Positions 17,651 to 26,469 are shown, numbered from the stretch's first letter. The stretch: 64,000 nt of DNA from Dyadobacter pollutisoli (GCF_026625565.1 NZ_CP112998.1:1056501-1120500), one strand, 5' to 3'. Translations and numbers: made by a program. The notes: generated from the letters alone by a model not told the origin.

Positions 17651-17941
17651 CTACAATAAAGTAACTAACTCACGTAAACGCGCCGTGGCCAGCTCCCCTT
17701 TAACACGGATCAACACTCCGCTCGGATAGACAATTTCAAGCAAAACCGGTTCTGGCTCATTAACAATTTCTACGAAACCAGATCGACCGCTATGCTGACG
17801 CCGATACCGGGCCCGCCAATAGTCCAATTTACTAACGCTGATCCCATGAAGCCGGGCAAAACTCTGCCGGTCATATTCGCCCGATTCCAGTTCAGTAACC
17901 AGTCGGAGCATCTCTTCCGCTTTTTCCGCAACTTTAAACAT
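17651..17941 (-). CDS. tnpA: IS66 accessory protein TnpA (IS66-B)
   Basis: A 96-residue TnpA-like protein from ATG 17941 (MFKVAEKAEEML); an in-frame TTG at 17947 is less likely. It carries the IS66 OrfA pattern: a helical N-terminus, SFARLHGISVSKLDYWRARY, then a segment ending in a LEIVYPSGV strand. Same gene order as IS66-A but a diverged sequence. Confidence 0.82.
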   Translation of the reverse strand: MFKVAEKAEEMLRLVTELESGEYDRQSFARLHGISVSKLDYWRARYRRQHSGRSGFVEIVNEPEPVLLEIVYPSGVLIRVKGELATARLRELVTLL

Positions 17942-17994
17942 AATCAATCGTCCAATGTTTTCATTGTGCGATATTAAGACGTTTGATAGTCTCA

Positions 17995-18010
17995 GGAAAG
18001 ATGCACTTAC
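17995..18010 (-). repeat. IS66-B terminal inverted repeat
   Basis: Reads GTAAGTGCATCTTTCC on the minus strand going into the element, 54 bp before the tnpA start. It has the GTAAG start typical of IS66 ends. The partner end has been lost with the 3' half of the element. Confidence 0.6.
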
Positions 18011-18028
18011 TTAGGCGGATACAGTAAT

Positions 18029-18073
18029 CCCGTTAAAATGCGATAACCTTGCAGGTTAACACATTTCAACGGG
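18029..18073. repeat. Long imperfect palindrome (hairpin)
   Basis: CCCGTT-A-AAATG-CGA-TAACCT-TGC-AGGTTA-ACA-CATTT-C-AACGGG folds on itself with 17 base pairs in three arms, two internal mismatched bulges and a 3-base loop. It lies 18 bp outside the IS66-B end. No T-run follows, so it is not a clear terminator. It may be a REP-like element or the IS66 target. Confidence 0.65.
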
Positions 18074-18336
18074 AGGTTAGATGGTGCTGCCAAAATTTTC
18101 GACAAGTAGGCTAAAAATCAATCCTAAGCTTGTTTTTCAACATAGAAGACACCCTCCTCCTTTTTAGTCAGTGGGAGCAATATAAATCAGATTACGAATA
18201 TGTTTGTGTCTTGTAATTTCCGGGAGTAAGTGCGGGATGGTGGTTAACTCCCTACGCACTGGCATTGTAGTCGTTGGAAGGACTATATTGTGTGAGTTTT
18301 TCTGAGGAGAACCTACATACCTCTAGCCAAATCAAT
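18074..18336. other. Intergenic, no gene recognised
   Basis: 263 bp between the hairpin and the end of rmlA. I see no reading frame with recognisable similarity and no clear terminator for the long operon that ends at 18337. Confidence 0.5.
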
Positions 18337-19203
18337 TTACTCGACGCTAACAATACCCAGAAGATACTTGCCATAACCACTTTTAACCAATGGCTTCGCA
18401 AGTGTAACCAGATCATCCTTTGAAATGAAACCCATTCTGTACGCTACTTCTTCAATGCAACCAATTTTAAGACCTTGGCGCTCTTCAATCACCTGGACAA
18501 ATTGACCGGCCTGCATCAATGATTCGAACGTACCCGTGTCAAGCCAGGCCGTACCACGATCCAGCACACTAACTTTTAGCTTACCTGCCTCTAGATATTT
18601 TTTGTTCACGTCAGTTATTTCTATTTCGCCTCGAGAAGACGGCTTGACATTTTTGGCGATTTCCACAACATCATTGTCATAAAAGTACAAGCCGGGAATT
18701 GCGAAATTTGATTTCGGGGTGTCGGGCTTTTCTTCTATTGAAATGGCATTGAAGTCTTTGTCAAACTCGACAACTCCATATCTTTGCGGGTCGTGAACCT
18801 GATAAGCATAAACGACACCACCGTCCGGGTCGTTATTTAACTGAAGCAGTTTCGATAAACCCGATCCATAAAAAATGTTATCTCCAAGAACGAGCGCTAC
18901 CTTGTCTGATCCTATAAAGTCCGCTCCAATAATGAATGCTTGCGCCAATCCGTCCGGACTGGGTTGGATTGCATAACTAAATTTACATCCGATTCTACTT
19001 CCGTCGCCCAGCAGCTTTTCAAAATGAGGTAAGTCATGAGGCGTGGAAATAATCAATATTTCATTGATACCGGCTAGCATCAAAATCGAGAGCGGATAAT
19101 ATATCATCGGCTTATCATAAACGGGCATCAATTGTTTGCTTACAGCCAGTGTTAATGGATGTAAGCGGGTGCCAGATCCGCCAGCCAGAATTATTCCTTT
19201 CAT
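18337..19203 (-). CDS. rmlA: Glucose-1-phosphate thymidylyltransferase
   Basis: A 288-residue enzyme that makes dTDP-glucose from glucose-1-phosphate and dTTP, the first step of dTDP-deoxysugar synthesis. It shows the N-terminal nucleotidyltransferase motif LAGGSGTRLHPLT (6-18), then SKQLMPVYDKPM, LGDNIFYG with the metal-binding Asp, and EEKP. Length and motifs match RmlA. It is followed by neither rmlD nor another gene of the pathway; rmlB lies 45 bp upstream and rmlC beyond it, so the order along transcription is rmlC-rmlB-rmlA. Confidence 0.95.
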   Translation of the reverse strand: MKGIILAGGSGTRLHPLTLAVSKQLMPVYDKPMIYYPLSILMLAGINEILIISTPHDLPHFEKLLGDGSRIGCKFSYAIQPSPDGLAQAFIIGADFIGSDKVALVLGDNIFYGSGLSKLLQLNNDPDGGVVYAYQVHDPQRYGVVEFDKDFNAISIEEKPDTPKSNFAIPGLYFYDNDVVEIAKNVKPSSRGEIEITDVNKKYLEAGKLKVSVLDRGTAWLDTGTFESLMQAGQFVQVIEERQGLKIGCIEEVAYRMGFISKDDLVTLAKPLVKSGYGKYLLGIVSVE

Positions 19204-19248
19204 TTTAATTTAACGTTTAATAACAATTGTAAAATCTACCAAAAATCG

Positions 19249-20304
19249 CTACCGGCCTTCGTACATTTCCTGATAATAATTCTGATATGCACCGGAGGTT
19301 ACATTATTAAGCCACTCCGTATTATTCAGATACCAGTCAACAGTGCGTGCTAGTCCTTCGGCAAACTGTAAAGAAGGAACCCAGCCCAGTTCAGTTTTGA
19401 GTTTAGTGGCATCGATTGCATAACGTAAGTCATGACCTGCACGATCGGTAACGTAATGAATGAGCTTTTCAGAATGTCCATTTGGTCGTTTTAGCTTTGA
19501 ATCCATTGTCTTACAAAGCAACAAAACAAGGTCGATGTTTTTCCATTCGTTGTGGCCTCCGATATTGTAAGTTTCTCCAATGACGCCTTTATGAAATATT
19601 ACATCAATAGCGCGGGCGTGATCCTCCACAAATAGCCAATCTCGAATATTCTCACCCTTGCCATAAACAGGTAGAGGTTTCTCATTAATGATGTTATGTA
19701 TCATCAATGGTATAAGCTTTTCCGGAAAGTGATTCGGACCATAATTATTCGAACAGTTTGATATAACTATCGGTAGTTTATATGTATTGTGATAGGCCCG
19801 TACTAAATGATCTGAAGAAGCTTTCGAAGCACTGTAGGGAGACCGGGGATCATACTTGGTCGTTTCGAGAAAAAATTCGTCAGGATTGTGTAGTTCACCA
19901 TAAACTTCGTCGGTGGAGACATGATAAAATAAGTGATCACCGAGATTCTTCTGCCATGCCTTTCTCGCTGCTTCCAGCAGGTTAGCTGTTCCGATTACAT
20001 TGGTAGTTACGAAAGCAAGAGGATCAGATATTGATCGGTCTACATGAGACTCAGCTGCTAAATGAATCACGCCATAGAAATCATAGTGAGCAAATAGTTC
20101 ATGAAGAAATTGGACATCTACAATATCGCCTTTAACGAATGTGTAGTTTAATGAATTCTCAATGTCCGTTATATTTCGGAGATTTCCAGCGTACGTAAGA
20201 GCATCAAGATTAACGATGTGATAGTTCGGGAAATTAGTAACAAAACGTCTAATCACATGTGATCCGATGAAGCCAGCTCCACCAGTAATAAGTATTGTCT
20301 TCAT
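19249..20304 (-). CDS. rmlB: dTDP-glucose 4,6-dehydratase
   Basis: A 351-residue extended short-chain dehydrogenase that converts dTDP-glucose to dTDP-4-keto-6-deoxyglucose. The NAD-binding motif TGGAGFIGSH is at 7-16, the STDEVYG motif near 131-137 and the catalytic YSASKASSD (YxxxK) near 157-165. NNYGPNHFPEKLIP and the RDWLFVEDHARA segment are typical of RmlB. Length is normal. It sits between rmlC and rmlA in one operon. Confidence 0.95.
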   Translation of the reverse strand: MKTILITGGAGFIGSHVIRRFVTNFPNYHIVNLDALTYAGNLRNITDIENSLNYTFVKGDIVDVQFLHELFAHYDFYGVIHLAAESHVDRSISDPLAFVTTNVIGTANLLEAARKAWQKNLGDHLFYHVSTDEVYGELHNPDEFFLETTKYDPRSPYSASKASSDHLVRAYHNTYKLPIVISNCSNNYGPNHFPEKLIPLMIHNIINEKPLPVYGKGENIRDWLFVEDHARAIDVIFHKGVIGETYNIGGHNEWKNIDLVLLLCKTMDSKLKRPNGHSEKLIHYVTDRAGHDLRYAIDATKLKTELGWVPSLQFAEGLARTVDWYLNNTEWLNNVTSGAYQNYYQEMYEGR

Positions 20305-20357
20305 AACGTTGAGTAAGCGCAGTTTGATAATGGATTAAAATCGAAATAGCGAGCTAT

Positions 20358-20909
20358 TCAATTTACTGAATACGAACCTTGAAGATATTCCTCAAAAGTA
20401 GGAAGCATCTGGTCTTTGAGAGACACAATTGGACTATCTACTTCCCATGGTATTTTTAAAGACGAATCGTTCCAGTGTATGCCGGCCTCTGCTGACTTGC
20501 AATATTCTCCGGTACATTTGTAATGAAATATGCTGTCTTCTAATGCCGCAAAACCATGAGCGAATCCCTCAGGGATATATATCATCTTCCCACTTTCGCT
20601 GTCAAGGTCAAAGAGCTCATATTTACCAAACGTCGGAGACTCCTGCCTGAGATCCAGAGCAATATCCAGTACGCGTCCTTTAATAACACGTACTAGTTTG
20701 CCTTGAGCATGTTCACCGGTTTGGAAATGTAATCCTCTCACCACATTCTTTATTGAGTAAGACTGGTTATCTTGTTTGAAGCTATAAGGAAGTCCCTGCT
20801 TCTTCCAAGTATTTTCGTTAAACGATTCAAAAAAGAAACCCCTTTCATCTGAAAAAATGTTGGGAATTATTTCAATTACATCCTTTAAAGTCGTTGAGCG
20901 TATATTCAT
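20358..20909 (-). CDS. rmlC: dTDP-4-dehydrorhamnose 3,5-epimerase
   Basis: A 183-residue cupin enzyme that epimerises dTDP-4-keto-6-deoxyglucose at C3 and C5. Visible landmarks are SDERGFFFESF (about 20-30), the catalytic-His motif RGLHFQ, IPEGFAHGFAAL, and the YKCTGEYCKSAE segment with the catalytic Tyr. Length and motifs match RmlC, though related 3-epimerases of other deoxysugar routes look alike. RmlD is not found in the window. Confidence 0.88.
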   Translation of the reverse strand: MNIRSTTLKDVIEIIPNIFSDERGFFFESFNENTWKKQGLPYSFKQDNQSYSIKNVVRGLHFQTGEHAQGKLVRVIKGRVLDIALDLRQESPTFGKYELFDLDSESGKMIYIPEGFAHGFAALEDSIFHYKCTGEYCKSAEAGIHWNDSSLKIPWEVDSPIVSLKDQMLPTFEEYLQGSYSVN

Positions 20910-20924
20910 AATCTTTGTGATCTT

Positions 20925-21782
20925 TTATCCAACATACTTTTCTATAAGACCTTTGGTCTCGTCAATATTGCCCTTTGAGGATGCCCCAAAAAGTACTGAT
21001 TCGATGTTGGGCAGGGTGCCCAGATATTCGATGGCTTCTTTTGGTCTCAATGCCCCGGCAGCCAATACCTGCATGGCAATAGCACGGAATTGCTTTTCTT
21101 TCAGATATTTTTCATATATCTCCTGACCACCAGACATTCTAAAACCAATTTTATTGATTGACGAGCATATAACCGGATTGGAGATTCCTACTGAATGCAG
21201 GGCGTCAACCAAAGCCGGCATATTCATTGTAATATATCCTGGCTCCGCATTATATTTCTTGCGGATGTAAGCATCGTAATCGGCAAAAACCTCATACATT
21301 TTTAAACCTAATATCATATCGATCAATACATTCTGGAGGAAAATGACAGGTGTATTAATTCCCTTAAACATTTTCATCTCTGCATCGACAAGCAATTCCA
21401 TAAGTTTGCTGAAATCCTTACTAAAAAAGGCTAACCCTCCTTTTGCGAATGTCCCAAAAATATTACCAGGAACATATTGTTTGATGGTCCCCATGATGCC
21501 AAGTTCAGTTACTGCGTTTGCATATTTATGAGCATACGGCATGCAGGGATAAACATTAAAATGTGCGTATTTTGCAGGGTTCTGGCGCATATGCTCGCAG
21601 ATATTTGCGATCCTGTCATGTGTTGTACACATAAAAGTATTAATGCCTGATTCAATTGCCTGATCCAGCACTTTGATGATCGCAGAATCCTCCTTAAAGC
21701 GTATTGATTGTGCGCGGGATTTTTCGTCTGATATGTGGTTGACTGCGAAAAACTGATTATCTCCAAATAGTACCTTATCCAT
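20925..21782 (-). CDS. Conserved protein of unknown function, paired with Gfo/Idh oxidoreductase
   Basis: A 285-residue soluble protein without signal peptide. It begins LFGDNQFFAVNH, a start I have seen in conserved hypothetical proteins of polysaccharide loci. The pattern of alternating strands and helices, with motifs such as GINTFMCTTHDRI, PCMPYAHKYANA and a C-terminal LFGASSKGNI, suggests a TIM-barrel of aldo-keto-reductase type. I see no clear catalytic tetrad and cannot name a reaction. It is one base downstream of the Gfo/Idh gene and 15 bp upstream of rmlC, so a role in making a nucleotide-linked sugar is a reasonable inference. Confidence 0.65.
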   Translation of the reverse strand: MDKVLFGDNQFFAVNHISDEKSRAQSIRFKEDSAIIKVLDQAIESGINTFMCTTHDRIANICEHMRQNPAKYAHFNVYPCMPYAHKYANAVTELGIMGTIKQYVPGNIFGTFAKGGLAFFSKDFSKLMELLVDAEMKMFKGINTPVIFLQNVLIDMILGLKMYEVFADYDAYIRKKYNAEPGYITMNMPALVDALHSVGISNPVICSSINKIGFRMSGGQEIYEKYLKEKQFRAIAMQVLAAGALRPKEAIEYLGTLPNIESVLFGASSKGNIDETKGLIEKYVG

Positions 21783-21783
21783 C

Positions 21784-22800
21784 TTATAGTTTCTTCGATT
21801 TTTGAATGATCATTTCAATTACTTTATCAGTATATAGCCCCTGTTCAAATGTGTTAATTTGCGCCGACGCCTTAGTAAGGACGTTGTTCACGAAATAATC
21901 TATTTGAGCGCTATATTCTTCACCTCGCAAGTAGAAATTGACTGGTATGGCATAATCTGTAATATACTTGGTCGTCCAGCCGCGATCTAGCTTTTCTTTT
22001 GCACTAGCTTCTTTAAGGTAAATTTTGATTTCTGTGGCATCGCATATGATCTTCCCATTTTTACCTTCCACAGTTAATGACGTAGACATTTTCCGATGTG
22101 TTTCGTCGCTCCAGTTTACTAGTAAAGCCCCGCTCATTTTATTTTCTAGAGACATTAAGGTATAGACGGCGTCCTCAACGCCATTGGAATAAATACTTTT
22201 AAGAATTCCGCCGTGAATCTCAGTGGGTCTTCCAAGAATCTCTTGAATCAGATTGAGAACGTGAGATGCATAATCGAAAAGACATCCACCGCCTTCTTCT
22301 GGTTTTGATCGCCAGGTAGCACCTTTTTCTTTGATAACAACTGGTCCATAGGCCTCGCCAGTGAAATTCACGATTTCACCAAGAATTCCACTTTTGATCA
22401 ATCTTTTAAGTTCCCGAAAGGTACCGATGAAGTGATTGTGATATCCAACCTGGTTAACAAGTCCCCTGTTGGTAGCAATTTTTGCTAACTCATCTCCTTC
22501 GTTAGAGTGTAAACTAAATGGTTTTTCACAAAAAACGTGTACGCCTTTTTCCAGGGCATACTTCACCATCATGTAATGTAGTTTGGTAGGGGTTGCGATT
22601 ACAACAAAATCCAGATTTTCCTGATCCAGCATTTTTTTGAAATCACTATAAGGCACTACTTTGGTGTATTTTTTGAACCCGTCTAATATCATAGACGAAG
22701 TGTCACATACTGCGACTAGATCGACCTCAGGATGGGCGCCGACGATGGCCGCGTGTGAAAGCCCCATTTTTCCTAATCCGATTATCCCTGCTTTTAACAT
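21784..22800 (-). CDS. Gfo/Idh/MocA family sugar oxidoreductase
   Basis: A 338-residue NAD(P)-dependent oxidoreductase. The Rossmann motif GIIGLGKMGLSH is at 5-16, the family signature CEKPFSLH at about 91-98 and the catalytic-region motif GGGCLFDYASHVLN at about 169-182. Such enzymes oxidise or reduce sugar hydroxyl or keto groups, often on UDP- or dTDP-sugars in surface polysaccharide loci. The following gene is one base away, suggesting the pair acts in one pathway. The substrate cannot be read from sequence. Confidence 0.9.
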   Translation of the reverse strand: MLKAGIIGLGKMGLSHAAIVGAHPEVDLVAVCDTSSMILDGFKKYTKVVPYSDFKKMLDQENLDFVVIATPTKLHYMMVKYALEKGVHVFCEKPFSLHSNEGDELAKIATNRGLVNQVGYHNHFIGTFRELKRLIKSGILGEIVNFTGEAYGPVVIKEKGATWRSKPEEGGGCLFDYASHVLNLIQEILGRPTEIHGGILKSIYSNGVEDAVYTLMSLENKMSGALLVNWSDETHRKMSTSLTVEGKNGKIICDATEIKIYLKEASAKEKLDRGWTTKYITDYAIPVNFYLRGEEYSAQIDYFVNNVLTKASAQINTFEQGLYTDKVIEMIIQKSKKL

Positions 22801-22850
22801 AACATATGTTTATTTGAGTAAATACTTAAACTGGTTTAGAATCTTATTTT

Positions 22851-24242
22851 TTAGCGTATTGTTAGGATAAAGCCCTTATTGAGACTTTTATCAGTTTTAG
22901 TTTTTACTGTTTGTCCATGTATCTGAAAGTCGTTCATTGCATCCGCCTCTGCGGAGAACAAGTCATTGGCAGCAAAAATCGAAACAACCTTCTTATTGGA
23001 TGGAATATGAATTGTACCATTACTTGTTAAGAAAACGGCAAAAATCTGTTGTGTCCCTGGCTTTTTAGCATAAATGATATCGGCACTAGCGAAAGCGTTA
23101 CTACTTTTATAGGTCTGCCCATCCCAGACCCTGCTGATAAGCGATGAGCCATTTTTGTTTTCCCAAGCAGGTATCACTCGGATTAATTTAAGCCTTGCAG
23201 GCACCTCAGTGATATTTTTATAGTCAGGCATATCTCCAGTCCCGCCGAAACGGCCGTACCAAGTGAAGCCGGATCCATTTACAGCAGCTTTGGCAGCGAG
23301 CAATAGATTTACTGCTTCACCAAATTTATCTGGGGTAGTGCAAAGAATATTCTGTTTGGTGATCAGACCTGATGCGGCAATTCTCTTATCATCAACAAAC
23401 ATTGTAGTCGATCCTTCTTGGCAAAGAATATCTGGAGAGAAATCTTTTGCGTCCTTCCTATCTTTGATAAGTTTAATCCAACTGTCATAAATAGAGTAGG
23501 GCTCGCTAATAAAGTGAGAATGTGGATAGAGCTTCCTGGTCGCCGAAAATAGCTGTTTATAATACTCCAGATGGCCATCTGTATAGGATTGGAATTGTTT
23601 TTCTCTGGCTGAGGATGAAAGTCTTGCGCTGTGGTCACCGTTATTCCATTTCTCTAATTTTGCATGAATCCTTTTACCATTCTCAATATCCCAGAAGTCG
23701 CCAGCCGGAGTTGGTTCATCCCAGGCGAAACCCGCAAACTTAAACCTTGGATTAACTAGTTGTATAGCCTTTGTATAATCGAGAATACTATCGATCGCCC
23801 ACGAAATTACGGCTTGTTGCTGGAAGTCTAGTAATACTGTAAAATCGCCTGAACCCGGTTGAGCAATCCAACCCGATGCCAGATTAGCGGGGAACGCAGC
23901 AACAGAGTCTTTTAACACACAATGAGATTCATAAAAATTAATCTCATCTTTTGAGTACGTCTTTTTTGAAATAATTCCTCTCCTATAGACGCTGTATTCT
24001 GGTGTTTCAATGTAGAAATACATGCCATCTGAAAGGGGGTCAAGCTCCATTCCCTTTTGATAAAAAACGTATTTGTAACTCATTTGCCTGGCGTATGCTA
24101 GGTTGTCATGAGCTGAGCCTCTCCAGCTTATACCATAAAAGTTTACATACTCCGGCATCAGGCTCTGCGGCCTGGATTGGGTGTTTTGCGCCAACGCAGA
24201 TACTGCAGAAAGAAATGCTAAAAAGTAACTGATCCATTTCAT
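22851..24242 (-). CDS. Secreted glycosidase-like protein of the polysaccharide locus
   Basis: A 463-residue exported protein. The start at ATG 24242 overlaps the preceding glycosyltransferase stop by one base (TGATG); a TTG one codon upstream is unlikely. Residues 1-18 form a signal peptide ending SALAQ. The body looks like an alpha/beta barrel: acidic candidates lie in FAGFAWDEPTP (about 169-179) and HFISEPYS (about 258-265), and the segment after about 380 resembles a small beta domain. I do not recognise a named glycoside hydrolase family. Genes for endoglycanases or lyases that trim the polymer are common in such loci, and that is my guess here. Confidence 0.6.
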   Translation of the reverse strand: MKWISYFLAFLSAVSALAQNTQSRPQSLMPEYVNFYGISWRGSAHDNLAYARQMSYKYVFYQKGMELDPLSDGMYFYIETPEYSVYRRGIISKKTYSKDEINFYESHCVLKDSVAAFPANLASGWIAQPGSGDFTVLLDFQQQAVISWAIDSILDYTKAIQLVNPRFKFAGFAWDEPTPAGDFWDIENGKRIHAKLEKWNNGDHSARLSSSAREKQFQSYTDGHLEYYKQLFSATRKLYPHSHFISEPYSIYDSWIKLIKDRKDAKDFSPDILCQEGSTTMFVDDKRIAASGLITKQNILCTTPDKFGEAVNLLLAAKAAVNGSGFTWYGRFGGTGDMPDYKNITEVPARLKLIRVIPAWENKNGSSLISRVWDGQTYKSSNAFASADIIYAKKPGTQQIFAVFLTSNGTIHIPSNKKVVSIFAANDLFSAEADAMNDFQIHGQTVKTKTDKSLNKGFILTIR

Positions 24243-25258
24243 CAACTGAACGAATTATATATTTCTAAGTATTCCTTACCCATTTGCTCATTCGAGAAGT
24301 GGTCTAACACATGTTTTCTGTTTGCTCGTTCAGACGTAATCTCCGACGGGCGGGGAATTTGAGGATTTTTAACATCTACATACTTAACATTTGGAAATTT
24401 TAAGTATGTATGGTGAGGAATATTTGATAAAATTAATGGGATATCACATGACCCTGCCTCCAATACCGCTAACGGTAGGCCTTCCATAATTGTAATATAA
24501 AGGAACGCCCTATACTTTTTCATGGTTCCAAATACTTTGTCATGAGAAACGGTACCTTTATATTCAACATAATCACTTTCGTTGACTTTTGCAAGTACTA
24601 GATCGCAGTAGTCTGGACACTGTTTGTCTAAAACTCCGTATAAATGAACTTTTATTTTCTGCTCTGTCGCAGCGTCAACAAGCCTGACTACGTTTTTTGC
24701 GGGAGTAATCCTGCCTAAATAAATATAAGTGTCGGGATACTGGATATCGTTTTTCTCTTGTGGTGTTTCACAAATATTCGTTCCATTATTTATGTAGTAG
24801 GTTTTTCTAAAAAAAATATACTTAGAGAACGCAATTGAATCATATTCTGAGCAATATACCATTCTCGGCAGAAAGACCGTTCCTAGAATATCGACAACCC
24901 AAAATACCAATCTATTAAAAAGACTGAACTTAGGGCTGCGAAAATGGACTCCGTGGACTGTAAGAACAATTTTGTGAAATACCAGGGATAGCATCATTGC
25001 CATTGGAATGTATTTTTCATTGTGAAAATGAATTATATCTATTCCATTTTTTTTGGCAAAATTCAGGATGTAACTCATTTTGCCAAAATAATTTTTTCCC
25101 TCAGGTAAAACCGATATCCGATCCGTTTGAGGTTGATCCCATTCCACCATGAGGTAAAAATCTACAGAAGCAATAGCGTTGACGATGTTGTACACTACTC
25201 TCTCAGTTCCTCCATGGGCGGGAGGATAGTTTTTCGCTCCAACGTGTAAGACTTTCAT
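24242..25258 (-). CDS. GT4-type glycosyltransferase
   Basis: A 338-residue GT-B glycosyltransferase. The start at ATG 25258 (MKVLHVGAKNYPP) is preferred over the ATG at 25312, because it puts the first strand at the N-terminus. The N-domain has the AHGGTERVVYN motif. The C-domain has IYLGRITPAKN, the nucleotide-sugar region ITIMEGLPLAVLEAGSCDIPLI with the EGLPLAVLEA motif, typical of retaining GT4 enzymes. It is coupled by overlap to the downstream secreted glycosidase-like gene. Donor and acceptor are unknown. Confidence 0.88.
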   Translation of the reverse strand: MKVLHVGAKNYPPAHGGTERVVYNIVNAIASVDFYLMVEWDQPQTDRISVLPEGKNYFGKMSYILNFAKKNGIDIIHFHNEKYIPMAMMLSLVFHKIVLTVHGVHFRSPKFSLFNRLVFWVVDILGTVFLPRMVYCSEYDSIAFSKYIFFRKTYYINNGTNICETPQEKNDIQYPDTYIYLGRITPAKNVVRLVDAATEQKIKVHLYGVLDKQCPDYCDLVLAKVNESDYVEYKGTVSHDKVFGTMKKYRAFLYITIMEGLPLAVLEAGSCDIPLILSNIPHHTYLKFPNVKYVDVKNPQIPRPSEITSERANRKHVLDHFSNEQMGKEYLEIYNSFS

Positions 25259-25318
25259 TCTTTTTATGCAATTTGAATAATAAACTTTTCTAACGCAAAG
25301 CCATAACCGCAACTATCA

Positions 25319-26410
25319 CTACGTCAATGTAGCAATGAAGCCATCAGCCATGTGTCCTACTGTGAAATCCTTTGATCTGTTTAAAGCTCTCTCTGATAAT
25401 TCTTTTCTTAATGTATCATTGTCGCGGATGGCCAGTATTTCGTCTATCCATTTTTTCGGCTCCTTATTCGACACTAGAACGCCGGAACGTAAACCGTCAA
25501 TTTCTCTGATCAGTACATCCCGTTGCGACTCTACGTCGCTAGATACAATTGGAAGACCGGCATAAAGTGCCTCTGCTAAGGCGTTGCTCATTCCTTCGAA
25601 ATGAGATGGCATCACAAAGACATCAATAGCTTTAAGAAAATGAGGTATCGATTCAGTACTTAGCTCCTCAATAATGAACACCTGATTTAAAACACCTAAT
25701 TCTTTGGCAGTGTTTTCCAGTTGCCCCCGAAGTTCTCCTTTCCCAACTATTACAAGTAAGGTGTCACCAAGTTTGGGCAAGATGTCAATCAGCAATTTGT
25801 GATTCTTTTGTTGTACAATTCTGCCGATATTTCCGATGATAAATGCGGCATCGGGTATTTGTAGTATTTTTCTGCATTCACTTTTGCTCAGAGCAGATGG
25901 GTAAAAGGAGATGCCATTATTGATAACCCTGATTTTGTCAAAAATTCTTTTGCCGTAATAATTGAAGGAGTTTTTTGTGGATTTGGAAACCGCCGTTATG
26001 GCTGTGTAGATTCCAAGTATTGCCCACAAATAATCCAGCGTTTTGAGAGGCAAGCTTAATTCTTTGTCGCTAAGATTTCGGTGAGAACTTACCCGAATTT
26101 TGATCCCGCATGCCATTGCTACGAACAGCCCTAAAATGTTGGCATATGGTAAAAATGAAATGACCGCGTCTGGCTTTTCGACCCTGAATTTACGATAAAG
26201 CCGAGTACATATTCGCACAACATCAAGAGGCGATGCTATTTTGCTGTTGTGCATCATAATCGGCGGTGATTCAGTAAAATCCGTGCTCTTTTTGTGCATA
26301 AACCAACATTGGCATACAAGTCCCTTCACATTCATTTCGTTAAGAAGCCTTATTGCCGCCCGTTGAGCACCACCAGGTTCGTAATTCGCACATAAGATAA
26401 TAACCTTCAT
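25319..26410 (-). CDS. GT4-type glycosyltransferase
   Basis: A 363-residue retaining GT-B enzyme. It has the acceptor-side start CANYEPGGAQRAAIRLL (7-23), IGNIGRIVQQKNH in the linker strand and the donor-site motif SHFEGMSNALAEALYAGLPIV. The sequence resembles WbpY/TuaC-like GT4 family members that add a sugar to a lipid-linked repeat unit at the inner membrane. It lies 60 bp upstream of the next GT in the same operon. Confidence 0.9.
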   Translation of the reverse strand: MKVIILCANYEPGGAQRAAIRLLNEMNVKGLVCQCWFMHKKSTDFTESPPIMMHNSKIASPLDVVRICTRLYRKFRVEKPDAVISFLPYANILGLFVAMACGIKIRVSSHRNLSDKELSLPLKTLDYLWAILGIYTAITAVSKSTKNSFNYYGKRIFDKIRVINNGISFYPSALSKSECRKILQIPDAAFIIGNIGRIVQQKNHKLLIDILPKLGDTLLVIVGKGELRGQLENTAKELGVLNQVFIIEELSTESIPHFLKAIDVFVMPSHFEGMSNALAEALYAGLPIVSSDVESQRDVLIREIDGLRSGVLVSNKEPKKWIDEILAIRDNDTLRKELSERALNRSKDFTVGHMADGFIATLT

Positions 26411-26469
26411 AATTCTTCAAAACAGATCAATTGCCATGTGGTTAAATAGCAGTCACATTAATTATTTTA

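Larger units (their letters stand above)
16225..18010 (-). mobile_element. IS66-B, 5' half of a second IS66-family element
   Basis: Minus-strand tnpA, tnpB and partial tnpC in IS66 order. The outer end is marked by GTAAGTGCATCTTTCC (reading inwards, 18010-17995), a typical IS66-type terminus. The 3' half is missing beyond the RIT junction at 16224/16225. Confidence 0.8.

Noticed and set aside
18029..18073. Integron attC site
   Set aside because: The hairpin lacks the RYYYAAC and GTTRRRY core boxes and no integron integrase is near; the tyrosine recombinases belong to the RIT element.
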